From the NCBI GenBank assembly GCA_033032865.1, contig JAWHQI010000099.1:1373001-1437000 (forward strand): a stretch of 64,000 nt of DNA. Reading direction: 5' to 3'. The notes beneath the pieces were generated by a model, which was given only the letters and a program-made list of their open reading frames with translations, did not search any database and was not told where the DNA came from. Of the stretch, positions 9,295 through 21,678 are shown in pieces (the first letter of the stretch is position 1; each line of letters opens with the position of its first letter). The position numbers and the translations under genes were made by a program. This stretch comes from Dactylorhiza incarnata (Eukaryota; Streptophyta; Magnoliopsida; Asparagales; Orchidaceae).

Positions 9295-11263
9295 AATGGT
9301 ATCAGCTTGCAACGATCCTGAGATAAAAGAAGTCCATTAAACCACTAGGACACCCCTGCTAGCTAGATCAGTCTGAGGACAATCTGATGCAGCGGAAGCG
9401 GTGGTGTGCACATGTGGGATTCATATTAAGTATGCCCGCTAATACTTAGAACTAGTGCCAACCTAACTAGGACACCACCTTATTCTAATTGACCAAGATA
9501 TTCTGTGGCGTACCCTAGTCAAAAGTCGACCTCAGGTATGGATTGGGTTGAGACGCAAGGACACACAAAGTGATTATGGGAAGAGTTTAGTGTGAGAGTA
9601 GATCTTCAAGTCTTACACTATAATGCGCAGCTTAGCTTATTGAGAGATATTGCCACCTCTTACCCAGACTAATAAGTAATCTGGAGGAAAAGTTGATGCC
9701 CAGAAACTATTATTGAAGTAGTGAGAGACTCGTAAGCATAACTGTGTTTATGATAATCCGACACTTCCCATTTTGTTGTATTAAAGCAATCACTGCGACG
9801 AATACCAGAGGTCGAATAAAAATTTGAATCCGGAATAGGCCTATTTTTGATTCGGTCACATGTTGACCTTGAAAAGGGTGTCGTGAAGGGTAACTCTAAG
9901 GGTCTAATAGGGATTAAGTGCAGGATAAAACTCCGAGTCGAAGATGGTATGCCCTCACAATGGTGTGTGGATATAAGACGAATGTACCATGTTGGTGGTC
10001 GAAAAGGCTCAGCCCAGGAACTCCGGGGGGGCTGATATCTTCGTTTATTGGGCTAGTAACCTACCGACTGAGAGTTATCAGGGAGTTGGAAAATTTTCAC
10101 AACTTCTCAACACTAGAAGGTCGTAATCCTTGAACAATTAGTTCACCCTGAGCAAGGGGGACTACTAACACCAAGTTTTGATCGAGAGAAGATTTCGCTT
10201 TCAGATTTAGAGAATAGAACATTTCAAGGATGAGCATTGTTTTCTCTATGCTCTTAGGATGATTGGATGCGACTTGACTGTCATTAGAAAAGTTGATTAA
10301 TTGATCTCCTATTCCACGATTGACTTTTATCGACGTTGAAATTATTAAGAGTATTGGCCACAAACAAATTCTAAACATACATAGTAGTAGTCATGGCACC
10401 TTAATGCATGACGATCTCCCTTCTGTAAGATGCAGTTGTAAATGCACGAAGAGGGTGAGCAAATTACTTTCAAAGGGTCAAATTTTGGGATGACCTTAGA
10501 GTTTGGGAAGAATACCTGTGCAAGTAGGAGTATGTGTAACAGTATTACCTCGATGAGGCAGTTTTCTAGAGGCTCTGTATCGTAATCCAACTGTTGGATA
10601 ATGTTTATGTTCACGGTTGAAGAGCCCTTAAATGAAATGATCTAAACTGCAAGAGAAATTGACACCAATTTCTGGATTCGGTGCATGTATAAGTAAGACC
10701 TAGATTAGATAAAAGTAACACCTAACTTGGGTCTCGTGTTCTTAGAAAGGAATGATGTGATTTTAACCTATGCGAGGTGTAGAGTCATGAATTCACCTCA
10801 CCATGAGCCTACAATAATGCTTGGTAACAGGAATATTTTTAATTTGCATGATAAAGGTTAAGGGTTAATGAGATCTCCCTCATGGCGAGATCGGCTCATG
10901 ACAAATCTTAGGTTTGTAGAAGATTTTACCTTTAAATAATAGCAAGTTAACTTCTTTTGGAAAGGATGATGTTGATGGGCTACGTAGGCGTACTTGGTGG
11001 AGATCAAGAATTTGATCATGCTGGGAAAATTTACGGGTCACTACATATACAAGCAATGAGAACTCTCATCACGAATGAGAAGTCTGTACTTATCTCGGGA
11101 ATGTTGATATTGCTTCAATGTATGATATTAAGGATTGTTATTTAAATAGACATGTCTTGAACGGTCATTGGCGGAGATGGTAGGGCGCTTGGAATTGATT
11201 CGATTGGTTTATCATATTGGGAATTATGCCTTACCTTCGGTGTTCGCATAACCCACGTCGTAG
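9295..11263 (+). mobile_element. non-coding internal region of element E
   Basis: It begins with the primer binding site TGGTATCAGC (9297-9306). About 1.97 kb follows without any recognisable gag, protease, RT, RNase H or integrase motif in six frames. The longest open frames (about 60-90 codons) are not credible genes. A very long LTR around a short non-coding interior fits the LARD (large retrotransposon derivative) class, which depends on partner enzymes. The polypurine tract and the first ~1.2 kb of the 3' LTR are missing, so an internal deletion has also occurred and coding sequence could have been lost. Confidence 0.7.
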
Positions 11264-11646
11264 GGAAATCACTAGCGCCCGACGATAGCGCTACTGTCGA
11301 CGCTAGCGGGTCGACTTGTCGGTGGGACGGGAGAACTTCCCGCAGACCCTTTAGATCGACGGGAAGGAGATTTGATAGAAATAGCTAGCGCCCGACGGTA
11401 GCCCTCCACCGACGCTAGCGAGTCGACAGGACGACGGGAAAGGATTACTTCCCGTCGACCCTTAAGATCGATGGGAAAGAGGTGCGATAGAAATAGCTAG
11501 CGCCTGGCGGTAGCCATACCACCGGTGCTAGCAAGTCGATGGGTCGACTGGAAGGCATAACTTCCCGTTGACATCCAATGTCGACGGGAAGGTGCGTCGA
11601 CTGGATCGCTAGCTCCTGGCGGTAGCGCTATCGCCGACGCTAGCAA
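11264..11646 (+). repeat. palindromic tandem array in 3' LTR of element E
   Basis: Four units correspond to those in the 5' LTR, with the CTAGCGCC / GGCGCTAGC type dyad near 11273, 11386, 11500 and 11610. The array starts exactly at the truncation point of this LTR. Confidence 0.85.
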
Positions 11647-13655
11647 ACAAAGAACTTTTGGGTTCTCCTCCTTGGTGTGGTAGGAGTTCCTGGAATCCCA
11701 TGTCAATTGGGTGAGGTGTAGATGAATTTTATGATCTTGATATGGGGCATTTCGATGTACAATTGAATGAAGAATTCAGGTGACTCATTTACCTAAATGC
11801 TCCCACCGGTTGATAGTCTATCGGATGATTAGGCTTGTGATAACAATATGTACACTGTTGTTGGATTTCATAATCTTGGATAAGTAGTAATGGAGATATT
11901 GCCGTTTCATTCGATAACTCGAAGGAGATATAAATGCTGAATGTGAAGACCGATTGGGCCGAGATGTTGTATGAATTATATACACGCTAATGTGGGTCTG
12001 TGAGTATAATTCCAGATTTATTCTGTCGAGATGTCTCCTTAGATCAATCATCAATTGTTAGTTCATGTGGAATCGTAAAAGTATATACGAATTAATGTTC
12101 ATATAACGTGGAAATCTATTGGATGGTTTAACTTAGTGATAACCCTTCAATAAGGTTCATACCTTGATCATGTTAAAGAACATTGTGATCAGTGCATGAG
12201 GGTTGAATATTGGTGATATGTGCGAGCTTACTAAATTAGTAGAATATGAATATGACACCGTGACCACAAGTTGTCCTGGAGGATGGGGTAGAGTAATTTC
12301 CATGTTTTGCGCACGCCACTGCATGAGAGTTATGATAACTCAGTATGGGTATAATTGATGGCTTGATGCGGGTTATAAGATATGATTATATCTTATGGTG
12401 ATATGTTGGGAGGCCCGGTTATTGGGGGCCCTGTGATGCTAGTTAGCATCGGTGGAACTGGCATGATGTGAAAAGTGAGAGGACTCCTTCCGTGAGTCCT
12501 TAGGTGCTTGATAGCACAGGTTATGCATGGAAATTACATGAATGTGCATGGTTTACACATGGGGGTGTAATGATCCTGGTTAGAGGATTACTTGTGGCGG
12601 GTTTACGGGCTTGCTAGTCGTGACACCGACAGAAGCCGCCAGTTAGACTCTAGACCGGTTGGGCTGTGTTCTTGGTGTGCACTTCCAAAGACCCCTTACG
12701 TGTTATGAAGACTCAGCATGATGCGAGCAGTATGCAGGGGCTCCACTGTGTGTTGTTAGCATTGAGGCGTACATAGGCCTAGGTCTGGTAGTGTTTATAC
12801 CCGCCTAGTTGTGGAGGAGCCCATTCCACAGTCTCCGTCTGGCCACGACGTGAGGTGTCTGAGTGGTTAGCTACCCTCAAAAAGCGGGAACAATAGGTCT
12901 ATGTCGACTTAGCAAAAGTGCATGGGTGAGTTCATCATATCATAATCATTGCATTGCATCCATCCTTCATGATCATAGTATTGCACCGCATCGGGTCCAT
13001 CTTATAAATTAGTATGGTCTTTTTTATATGATGGGTTCCAAATTGGAAACCTTAACTTATAAGTTTGTATGGGCATTCATATAAGTTAAGGTACGATATG
13101 AACTGCTTACTTCTGTGCTGTTTCACTACTTGCTTATACTCTGCCATTGTCATATTACTTGTTAGTTATGCTTCTTATACATTGATACACTGCTGAGATT
13201 ATGTTCATCCTGTCACCTGCTCTTGCTACTACTGACACTATTGCAGCTACTCTTCAATCCCTTCTGCCCGGTGCCTTGGAGTCGCCGGGGAGAGGATGTG
13301 AAGCCACTTAGTCTTTATGACTAATGGTTGTTACACCACTACTTTTAGGAGCACCCCCAGTTGGAGCAGCAGTGTACGACACAGGAGGCCAGCCAGGTCA
13401 GGGTAACAGGATGAGAGTTTACGATACCTTGGCTACCGTCAACGGCAGATGTGAGCGAGTGGTTAGAATGTAGCCTTAGGGCAAGTTTATACTCTGATGA
13501 TTTGCAGGAGCTGGTGTAGCTTCCTGTCACTTTGTATTGTATGGACATTACTGCTTAATTGTGAATCAATGGCTAATAATGCTTTCTATTATTGATGGGT
13601 TGTCATGATGATATGTGAGAACAACCGACATGATAGGCGTCTTGTTGAGGGGGCT
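11264..13655 (+). repeat. 3' LTR of element E, part 1 (5'-truncated)
   Basis: It is collinear with 6941-9214 of the 5' LTR. The breakpoint lies inside the palindromic array: homology starts at AATCACTAGCGCCC, 11264 versus 6941. It is interrupted at 13655 by element F, whose target duplication GGGCT occupies 13651-13655. It resumes at 18196. Confidence 0.88.
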
Positions 13656-15531
13656 TGTAACACCTCCCCTGTAATGACCATATAATATGTGTCCGGCCGG
13701 GACCCCACAGCATATAACCGCCACAATTTTAGTATTAAAAGATGATATTAACTACCCAATCTCAAAAATCAGATAGTACAGCGGAAACAAACCAAAACCA
13801 CAGAGATTGTCCACAGTACAAAGGAGTCCAACTGGCCTTAAGGCCTTACAAAACCAACGTCCAAATCATCAAACATTCAATACTAATAAGACATCCCAAC
13901 AAAAGGGGAAAGATAGTTTTTCCTAAACTACCTCGGCATGCAAGCCGGATATAACAGGTACGAAGAAAGTAATGCAAAAAACAACTAAGCACTTCATGAG
14001 GCTTTAGGCCTTTTTGGCCGGCGCGCTGGGTCCAGCGTGCGATTCTTGCCCTGCAACCAAATCACAAAGAGCAGTAAATGAGGGTCAGCTATGGCTGACC
14101 ACAAACGGTGTAACAACATCCCTCCTCCCGGCCGTCCTAGCGGACCCCGGGGAACTACTTCACCCTGCAAGTCAGCACTTCGTATGCAAATGTACATAAA
14201 GAAAAGCAACATAAATACAGACATGAGTGTCACAAACATCATCCACGTTTCTATGTTGAGCAGGTAATAAAAGGGGCCTAACAATGCAAAATGAATGCAA
14301 ACCCGGGTTTCACCCAAGGCACCCTAAAGCGTATGAATCTAACACATCATCATACATCACCAACACAAGGGTACTCATTATTTCCCCACAAGGGCATCGT
14401 AGCCCCAAAGCCAAGAGCTCTCGCTGAGACCCACCTCGCCTGGCTCACCACGCCATTGGGCTTGTCTAACAGCTCACATGCTCGGGCCGCCAACAACACA
14501 CAAAGACTGATACTAAGAATTCTGGCTTAAACAAAACGTCCCAAGGCCCCGGACTTACACTCGGGACAACGTCCACCAATTGCCTCTCCTGGCGACCGTC
14601 ACCGGACTCATCCGTAGCACAGACATTCTCGTCAGTCAACACCGAAGGGACTAATCTTGCCGGGACACTCTCCACACGTGAATCTCAGTCTTCACGGGAT
14701 AGCCAGCCGACCACAAAGACCAATTGCGCCTTTGCACAACCCTAGGCATCACAAGCCCCATAATCCGCACATTATTTCCCTGCCCAAAACTCAACATTCG
14801 TTACCACACGAAGCTACAAGGGCATCACAACGACGAGTTCGCCGTAATCGGATTTCTAACAAAACCCCTAATATGCGCGTCATTCAACATCACCGAATCG
14901 GACCAATGGTAACGGAGCGGATCTCTAGTGCAAATCATGTCGGGGACAGACTCAATCAACCCGATGGTTCCTTTTGAACCAAGGTGACCCGGATCCCTCT
15001 CACTCGACGGATCCGGTGCCAAAAATGCAGAAAATAAGGGATGCCATGCACACATCCTAAAACCGGGAGGAGAAATGTCGTTAAATTTTGAGATCTCCTC
15101 CTAGCCATGAGAAGCTTGCAAACAAATGGTGGAGAAGAAGCGCCTTGACGCCCTCTACGCGTTGCCGGTCTCGGATCGGCGAACGGAGCTCCGAAGCTCC
15201 AACAATGGCGGATCTCCCCTCTTCTTCCTCCTTGCCACCTTCTCCTTTCTCCAACCTAAGAGAGAGAATAGACTTGAAAATATGAGGGAATAACCCCTCA
15301 TCCAAGCCCTAAAGCCCCCCAGCGAATCATCACAACCGTTGGATCAAATCCCAATGTTTTTGATCGGTCGGATCGTCATCTCCGCACCTTTTCGCGGAGC
15401 AGAATAAATAGGTCGCACGAGCAGTGGCGCACGATCAGTGGTCGTGCGCAAAGACTTCCCCTGATCGTGCACACTATCCGCAACAGAACTCCGTCAATCC
15501 TTCGAATTAGCGCACGATCATTGGCGCACGA
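13656..15531 (-). repeat. 3' LTR of element F (gypsy, truncated)
   Basis: It starts TGTAACACCTCCCC on the + strand, as the right copy does at 16151. The two align until CGCACGACCA (15531), where this copy stops and gag coding sequence begins. It therefore lacks about 120 bp of the start of U3 in the element sense. A gap of roughly 35 bp relative to the right copy lies near 14909. Divergence from the right copy is a few percent by eye. Confidence 0.88.
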
Positions 15532-15990
15532 CCATAACTTCGCATCGCCCTCTAACATGAAACTCGCATAGTGAGACTGCCTCTCCTCTGGGGTCTCAGC
15601 TGCCTTCAAGAGTTCCTGGATCCTCGAAAGCCAATCCTCGGCATCCGTTGGAGTGCCAACTCCCTTGAATGTTGGAGGGTGGAAACTCAAGAAGTACTTC
15701 ATGAATCGATCACCCATCAGAATAGCTCTCTCCGCTAAAGGCTCTGCTTGCCTTACTTCGACATCCGGTGTATCCGGCGTAGCCGCCGGAGTGACAGGAG
15801 TCGCAACTTGCACCACCGGCGTAGGAACCCGTGGCATCGCTCTAGCTTGAGCCGCTACCATTGCCTCCGCTAGCATGCGACAGAAATCAGCCGGGGACAT
15901 GCCCACATTCATGAGGCCTGGAGCAGTAACACTGCTCCCCGAAGGCTCCTCTTGCCTCCTCGACGTCCCTGCATCGTCGCCAACATCCTA
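15532..15990 (-). pseudogene. Ty3/gypsy gag, 5' part, element F
   Basis: This is the N-terminal part of a gypsy capsid (gag) protein, open on the - strand from about 15990 to 15535. It reads through an Ala/Pro/Thr-rich segment (VATPVTPAATPDTP) into the typical retrotransposon-gag block FHPPTFKGVGTP, then AEDWLSRIQELLKAAETPEERQ. The frame then runs directly into LTR sequence at 15534, so capsid C-terminus, zinc knuckle and all of pol are deleted. A pyrimidine-rich stretch ending in TATGCTAG just upstream (about 15985-16010) resembles a splice acceptor, but that is weak. F is non-autonomous. Confidence 0.85.
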
Positions 15991-16135
15991 GCATAAGCAA
16001 GGAAAATAAAAGCTCATCAAGCTCTAATCGCAAGACTCGAACACAGGGATACTCATGATCTCGCACAATACTCCTATGTGGACAATCTCTTACGCGATCC
16101 AAATACACTAGACCTCGCAAGAATACTCAAACCTA

Positions 16136-16147
16136 GCTCTAATACCA
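16136..16147 (-). other. primer binding site of element F
   Basis: The - strand reads TGGTATTAGAGC, one mismatch from the initiator Met-tRNA complement TGGTATCAGAGC. It lies 3 bp from the LTR start at 16151. This fixes the right LTR as the 5' LTR. Confidence 0.85.
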
Positions 16148-16150
16148 AAT

Positions 16151-18190
16151 TGTAACACCTCCCCTGTAATGACCATATAATATGGGTCCGGCCGAGACCC
16201 CACAACATATAACCGCCACAATTTTAGTATTAAAAGATGATATTAACTACCCAATCTCAAAACTCAGATAACACAGCGGAAACAAACCAAAACCATAGAG
16301 ATTTTCCACAGTACAAAGGAGTCCAACTGGCCTTAAGGCCTTAAAAACCAACGTCCAAATCATCAAACATTCAATACTAATAAGACATCCCAACAAAAGG
16401 GGAAAGATAGTTTTTCCTAAACTACCTCGGCATGCAAGCTGGATATAACAAGGTACGAAGAAAGTAATGCAGAAAAACAACTAAGCACTTCATGAGGCTT
16501 TAGGCCTTTTTGGCCGGCGCGCTGGGTCCAGCCTGCGATTCTTGCCCTGCAACCAAATCACAAAGAGCAGTAAACGAGGGCCAGCTATGGCTGACCACAA
16601 ACGGTGTAACAACATCCCTCCTCCCGGCCGTCCTAGCGGACCCAGGGGAACTACTTCACCCTGCAAGTCAGCACTTCGTATGCAAATGTACATAAAGAAA
16701 AGCAACATAAATACAGGCATGAGTGTCACAAACATCATCCACGTTTCTATGTTGAGCAGGTAATCAAAGGGGCCTAACAATGCAAAATGAATGCAAACCC
16801 GGGTTTCACCAGAGGCACCCTAAAGCGTATGAATATAACACATCATCATACATCACCAACACAAGGGTACTCATTATTTCCCCACAAGGGCATCGTAGCC
16901 CCAAAGACAAGAGCTCTCGCTGAGGCCACCTCGCCCGGCTCACCACGCCATCGGGCTTGTCTAACAGCTCACATGCTCGGGACGCCAACAACACACAAAG
17001 ACCGATACTAAGAATTCTGGCTTAAACAAAATGTCCCAAGGCCCCGGACTTACACTCGGGACAACGTCCACCGATTGCCTTGCCTGGCGACCGTCACCGG
17101 ACTCATCCGTAGTACATACATTCTCGTCAGTCAACACCGAAGGGACTAATCTTGTCGGGACACTCTCCACACGTGAATCTCAGTCTTCAAGGGATAGCCA
17201 GCCGACCACAAAGACCAATCGCTCCTTCGCACAACCCTAGGCAACACAAGCCCCATAATCCGCACATTATTTCCCCGCCCAAAACTCAACATTCGTTACC
17301 ACACGAAGCTACAAGGTCATCACAACGACGAGTTCGCCGTAATCGGATTTCTAACAAAACCCCTAATATGCGCGTCATTCAACATCACCGAATCGGACCA
17401 ACGGTCGCAAATCCGGCTTCACCCACAATGCCTAATCCGCTAACGGAGCGGATCTCTAGTGCAAATCATGTCGGGGACGGACTCAATGAACCCGATGGTT
17501 CCTTTTGAACCAAGGCGTCCCGGATCCCTCTCACTCGACGGATCCGGTGCCAAAAATGCAGAAAATAAGGGATGCCATGCACGCATCCTAAAGACCGGGA
17601 GGAGAAATGTCATTACCTTTTGAGATCTCCTCCTAGCCATGAGAAGCTTGCAAACAAATGGTGGAGAATAAGCGCCTTGACGCCCTCTACGCGTTGCCGG
17701 TCTCGGATCGGCGAACGGAGCTCCGAAGCTCCAACAATGGCGGATCTCCCCTCTTCTTCCTCCTTGCCCTCTTCTCCTTTCTCCAACCTAAGAGAGAGAA
17801 TAGACTTCAAAATATGAGGGAATAACCCCTCATCTAAGCCCTAAAGCCCCCCAGTGAATCATCACAGCCGTTGGATCAAATCCCAATGTTTTTGATCGGT
17901 CGGATCGTCATCTATGCACCTTTTCGCGGAGTAGAATAAACAGGGCGCACGAGCAGTGGCTCACGGTCAGTGGTCGTGCGCAAAGACTTCCCCTGATCGT
18001 GCACACTATTCGCAATAGAACTCCGTCAATCCTTCGAATTAACGCACGATCATTGGCGCACGACCACTGGTCATGCGAGAAGAGGCCAGTGACCGTGCGC
18101 GAAGGATCTTCTATGGAATTTTTGGCCTATCCCAAGCGCAACGCTACCACTCCGCCTATCTCGCCGAGCTACAATTTTTGGGGTGTTACA
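16151..18190 (-). repeat. 5' LTR of element F (2040 bp)
   Basis: It starts TGTAACACC and ends GGTGTTACA, a perfect terminal inverted repeat TGTAACACC/GGTGTTACA. The target duplication GGGCT is exact at 13651-13655 and 18191-18195. U3 is at the right end. Between about 17944 and 18103 it holds several imperfect inverted repeats with arms like GCGCACGACCACTGG and GTCGTGCGC. No gene is present. Confidence 0.92.
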
Positions 18191-18195
18191 GGGCT

Positions 18196-18291
18196 AGCCT
18201 GTGTGCTGACACTTCTGCAAGGCGGCTGTCCTGGGCATAGGACTCCTCTTGACCGTGTATTGTGTTTCGGGAGGGGGGGGGGGGTCTTACA
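18196..18291 (+). repeat. 3' LTR of element E, part 2
   Basis: This is the terminal segment of the 3' LTR of E after the F insertion, ending CTTACA at 18291. It matches 9209-9294. It contains a G12 run (18273-18284) where the 5' LTR has G5. Confidence 0.9.
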
Positions 18292-18498
18292 TTAGCAGGC
18301 AGTCCTAATAACCTTACTTCTTCATCAATGGCTTTTATTTGAGCATTGAGGTTCTGTAACCTCCTATATTTTTCACAATGCTTTCGTTAACAGTCTTTTG
18401 AGAAATCAAGATAGAGACGCACTGAATTGAGAAAGCAAATTCTCTAGATCTAGATCAACTGCTTCGATAATGTCTCTTTGATTTGGAGGAGATGCCAT
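18292..18498 (-). pseudogene. ORF3 of element B, N-terminal part
   Basis: It starts at ATG 18498 on the - strand (MASPPNQRDI context) and is acidic and helical (VDLDLENLLSQF). A frame break follows near 18410, then a second helical block to the junction with E at 18292, where it is in frame with 5756 downward. No known domain is recognised. The ATG is 17 nt downstream of a pyrimidine-rich tract ending TTTCAGTGCAG, which resembles a 3' splice site. Upstream lie a TATA-like ATATAAC (18644-18650) and a palindrome cluster. Expression by a separate or spliced RNA is an inference. Confidence 0.6.
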
Positions 18499-18639
18499 TG
18501 ATGTCCTGTGAGTACCTGCACTGAAACAGAAAGAGATAAGGAGAAAGGAAAATGGAGGAGAGTGAAAGGGAGAGAATTTGAAAAGCACAATAAAGTCGAA
18601 TGTCTGAGTTGCTTTGAGTAGATAAATCATCACAACTTG

Positions 18640-18920
18640 GGTTATATTCGAAGCAACGTCGAAAAGAGATGAATTCAACGCACCAAAACATGTCGATGTC
18701 GCTTCTGGAAGTAGTCTGCGCGCGCTTTGTCAAGTTGACGTGACGTCGAGTAGAAATCGGCGTTGCTCCGAATATAGTCAGCAACTATGATGTCGATGGA
18801 GGCGTCGATATGTATCCGATGTTACATCGAGTGCTATTTGAGTGAACTATCACAGTCATCTATCGAAGCTGGCATCGAGTAGAAATTGACGGTGCGTCAA
18901 TTTTTATTCGACGCAGCTCT
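18640..18920 (-). promoter_or_regulatory. palindromic motif cluster between pol and ORF3 of element B
   Basis: There are repeated CGTCGA/TCGACG half-sites of the B family. One clear inverted pair has TGCGTC at 18893-18898 and GACGCA at 18910-18915. The motif is the same as in the U3 of B (3775-4140). It ends about 150 nt upstream of the ORF3 ATG; the sequence ATATAAC (18644-18650) lies at its downstream edge. Confidence 0.6.
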
Positions 18921-19049
18921 GATTGAAATAGCTATATTTTTCTTAAATTTTTGCTGTTTTTCCCAGCAATACTTTTCTATGGAAAATAAGTTTGAATACA
19001 TAATAGAGTTGTCCTAGAGAGCTCCATCAAACATTCCCAGTGCATTGAT

Positions 19050-20546
19050 GAAGAACTCGTGCTAACTTTCATCAAGTGGCTTAGTGAAGATGTCAGCCCT
19101 TTGAATATCAGTGAAAATGTATTGAAGATTGATCTTACCCTTCTCAACATTATCCCTGAGAATGTGGTGCATTATCTCTATGTGCTTAGTTTTGCTGTGG
19201 AGAATAGGACTGGAAGATATAAAAATCGTACTAGAGCTATCACAAAATATTGTGGAATTGTCAAGGGAAAATTTGTAGTCTAACAACTGATTTTGCATCC
19301 ACAATATTTGTGAGCAGCAGCTTCCTGCAGCTATATACTCATCATCTACTGTAGAAGTGGAGACCGTGGTTTGCTTCTTGCTAAACCATGAGATCAGTCT
19401 AGCACCCATGAATTGACATGTTCCTGAGGACCTTTTTCAATCCAGCCTACATCCAGTATAGTCTGCATCTGAATAGCCAACTAGATCAAATCCAGAATCT
19501 GCTGGATACCACAAGCCAAGTTCAGATGTACCCTTTAGATATCTGAGTTTCCTTTTTACAGAACTCATGTGGGATTCCTTAGAGTCAACCTGAAACCTAA
19601 CACAGATATAAGTAGCAAATATTATATCTGGTCTGCTGGCTGTCAGATAGAGAAGAGAGCAAATGGTTGCTCTGTAAGTCTTCTGATCAAAGGACTTACC
19701 CTTTTCATCTCTATCTAAAACAACATTAGTAGCAATGGGGGTTTTCATTACAGAGGCATTTTCCATCCCAAACCTCATGATAAGTTCTCTGGTATACTTG
19801 GATTGGGATATGAAGATGCCATTTGCAGTGTGCCTTACTTGGTGGCCAAGGAAATAGGATAATTCCCACATACTACTCATTTCAAATCTAGACTGCATTA
19901 GGTATGCAAAATTTTTGCATAGTGATTGATCTGTTGACCCAAATATAATATCATCTACATATATCTGTACTAGTAAGAGCTGATTCTTATATGCTCTTGT
20001 GAAGAGTGTTTTATCCACTTTCTCTCTTTCAAAGGAGTGTTCTAGAAGAAAGGTTGATATGGTCTCATACCAATCTCTTGGAGCTTTTTTGAGGCCATAC
20101 AGTGCTTTATCTAACCTATATATAAAGGAGGGAAAAGATGGATTGACAAAATCTGGGGGATGCTCCATATACACTTCTTCCTGAAGAGTTCCATTTAGGA
20201 ATGCACTCTTTACATCCATTTGATAGACTTTAATCTTCATGTGTGCAACATATGCAAGAAACATTCTAATGGCCTCCAACCTTGCTACTGGAGAAAATGT
20301 CTGGTTGAAGTCAATCCCCTCCTCTTTCCTATATCCTTGAGCCATAAGTCTGGCCTTGTTCCTGACTATGACTCCTGTTGAATCCATCTTGTTTTTGAAT
20401 ACCCATTTAGTTCCAATAACTGGGTAATTCCTTGGTCTCTTAACTAATGTCTAGACCTTGTTCCTCTTTAATTGAGTTAGCTCTTCTTGCAATGGAGATA
20501 TCCAGTGAGGATCACTCTCTGGTTCTTCATACTTCTTAGGTTCATA
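19050..20546 (-). pseudogene. copia reverse transcriptase/RNase H of element B
   Basis: The main open stretch, 20387-19437 on the - strand, covers RT from KARLMAQGYRKEEGIDF through [11 protein letters not shown] and ALYGLKKAP. The catalytic YVDD is near residue 143, followed by the SRPDI block. RNase H follows at 19409-19062 in another frame, with KKQTTVSTSTVDDEYIAAG, then FCDSSS and the terminal DIFTKPLDE motif. Stops between 20388 and 20546 break the N-terminal linker. The order continues upstream into integrase at higher coordinates, as expected for a - strand copia pol. Confidence 0.92.
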
Positions 20547-21678
20547 TTAAGAGAGAAAACATTGCAACATTGTTTCATTTGTTAGTTGATTCCTTGTCTT
20601 GACTCCCACTGTCAAATCTCCTATAACTTGTGTTGAAGGATGATCCTTTAGGGTCATCCTGGTTCTTGTTGAGTTATTAAGGGAATTCTCTTCTTCCTGA
20701 AGATCCACTTGCTCATTGATAGTGGGATCACCATCTTCATTCTCTAGAATGATCTCAGTAGCTGGTAGTTCAGGTGCTGTAAGTTCCTCTTCATATGCTG
20801 TAGAGTCTTCATCTGAATAAGTGTCAACTTTCTGTTTTCCTTTGTATTGACACTCTGATGAATGATCCATGATGCTGAGCCTTTCAACTTAATCTGCTAG
20901 TTGGTCTACTTTCTACAAAATAGTGCTGGTGGAAGTTTCCTACCCCTTATAAAACATGTTAGCTTCATCAAAGACCACATGCACAGACTCCTCAATCTTG
21001 AGAGAGCTTTTATTATATCACCTATATGCCTTGCTTGATGATAAATATCCCAAAAATATTCCATCATCAACCTTCTTGTCAAATTTGGTAAGATGACTTT
21101 CCCATTGTTTAGGATAAAGCAAGTACAACCAAAGATCCTAAAGTATGTGACTATATGTGCCTTTCCCTTCAATAACTCATCGGGAATCTTCAACTTTGTC
21201 TTGTGGATGAGACTTCTATTCAGAACATAGTTGGCAGTATTCATTGCCTTAGCCCAAAAGGACTTTGGCAAGTTGGATTCAGCCAATAATGTCCTTCCCG
21301 ATACAATTAGAGTTCAATTTTTCCTTTCAGCCACCCCATTTTGTTGGAGGGTTCTAGGAGCTGAAAAGCTCTGTCTTATCCCTTCATCCTAACAGAATCT
21401 ACACATTACCTGATTTTCATAGTCAGTACCATGATCACTTCTGATCACAACAACTTGAGTATTGAATTCAAATTGAATCTGTCTAATGAATCTTGAGAGG
21501 ATCTTGAGGGTGTACGACTTAGCTTTTAGAAAGAACACCAGTTGAATCTAGAAAAGTCATCAATAATGACTAGAGTATAAGACTTACCTGCTAAGCTCTG
21601 AGTGGAGATAGGACCAAATAGGTCCATGTGTAATAGGTATAGCATTCTGAGGGAATCATTCTTACCAATTGGTTTGAA
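20547..21678 (-). pseudogene. copia integrase and pol linker of element B
   Basis: On the - strand, 21678-21290 holds the degenerate integrase catalytic core; the D-x-G-x-D and PQQNG-like blocks are visible on the complement near 21330-21450, with stops. 21286-20906 encodes the following part (SFWAKAMNTANYVLNRSLIHKTK, YFRIFGCTCFILNN) and the GYS/YR-type C-terminal block. The acidic linker to RT at 20870-20547 carries the DHPSTQVIGDLTVGVKTR block seen before copia RT. Multiple frame changes show inactivation. Confidence 0.85.

Noticed and set aside
14014..14199. Identical 61-codon frames at 14014 and 16510, and other pairs in this region
   Set aside because: These are in the two LTRs of element F. 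The shared sequence is LTR, not a duplicated gene.
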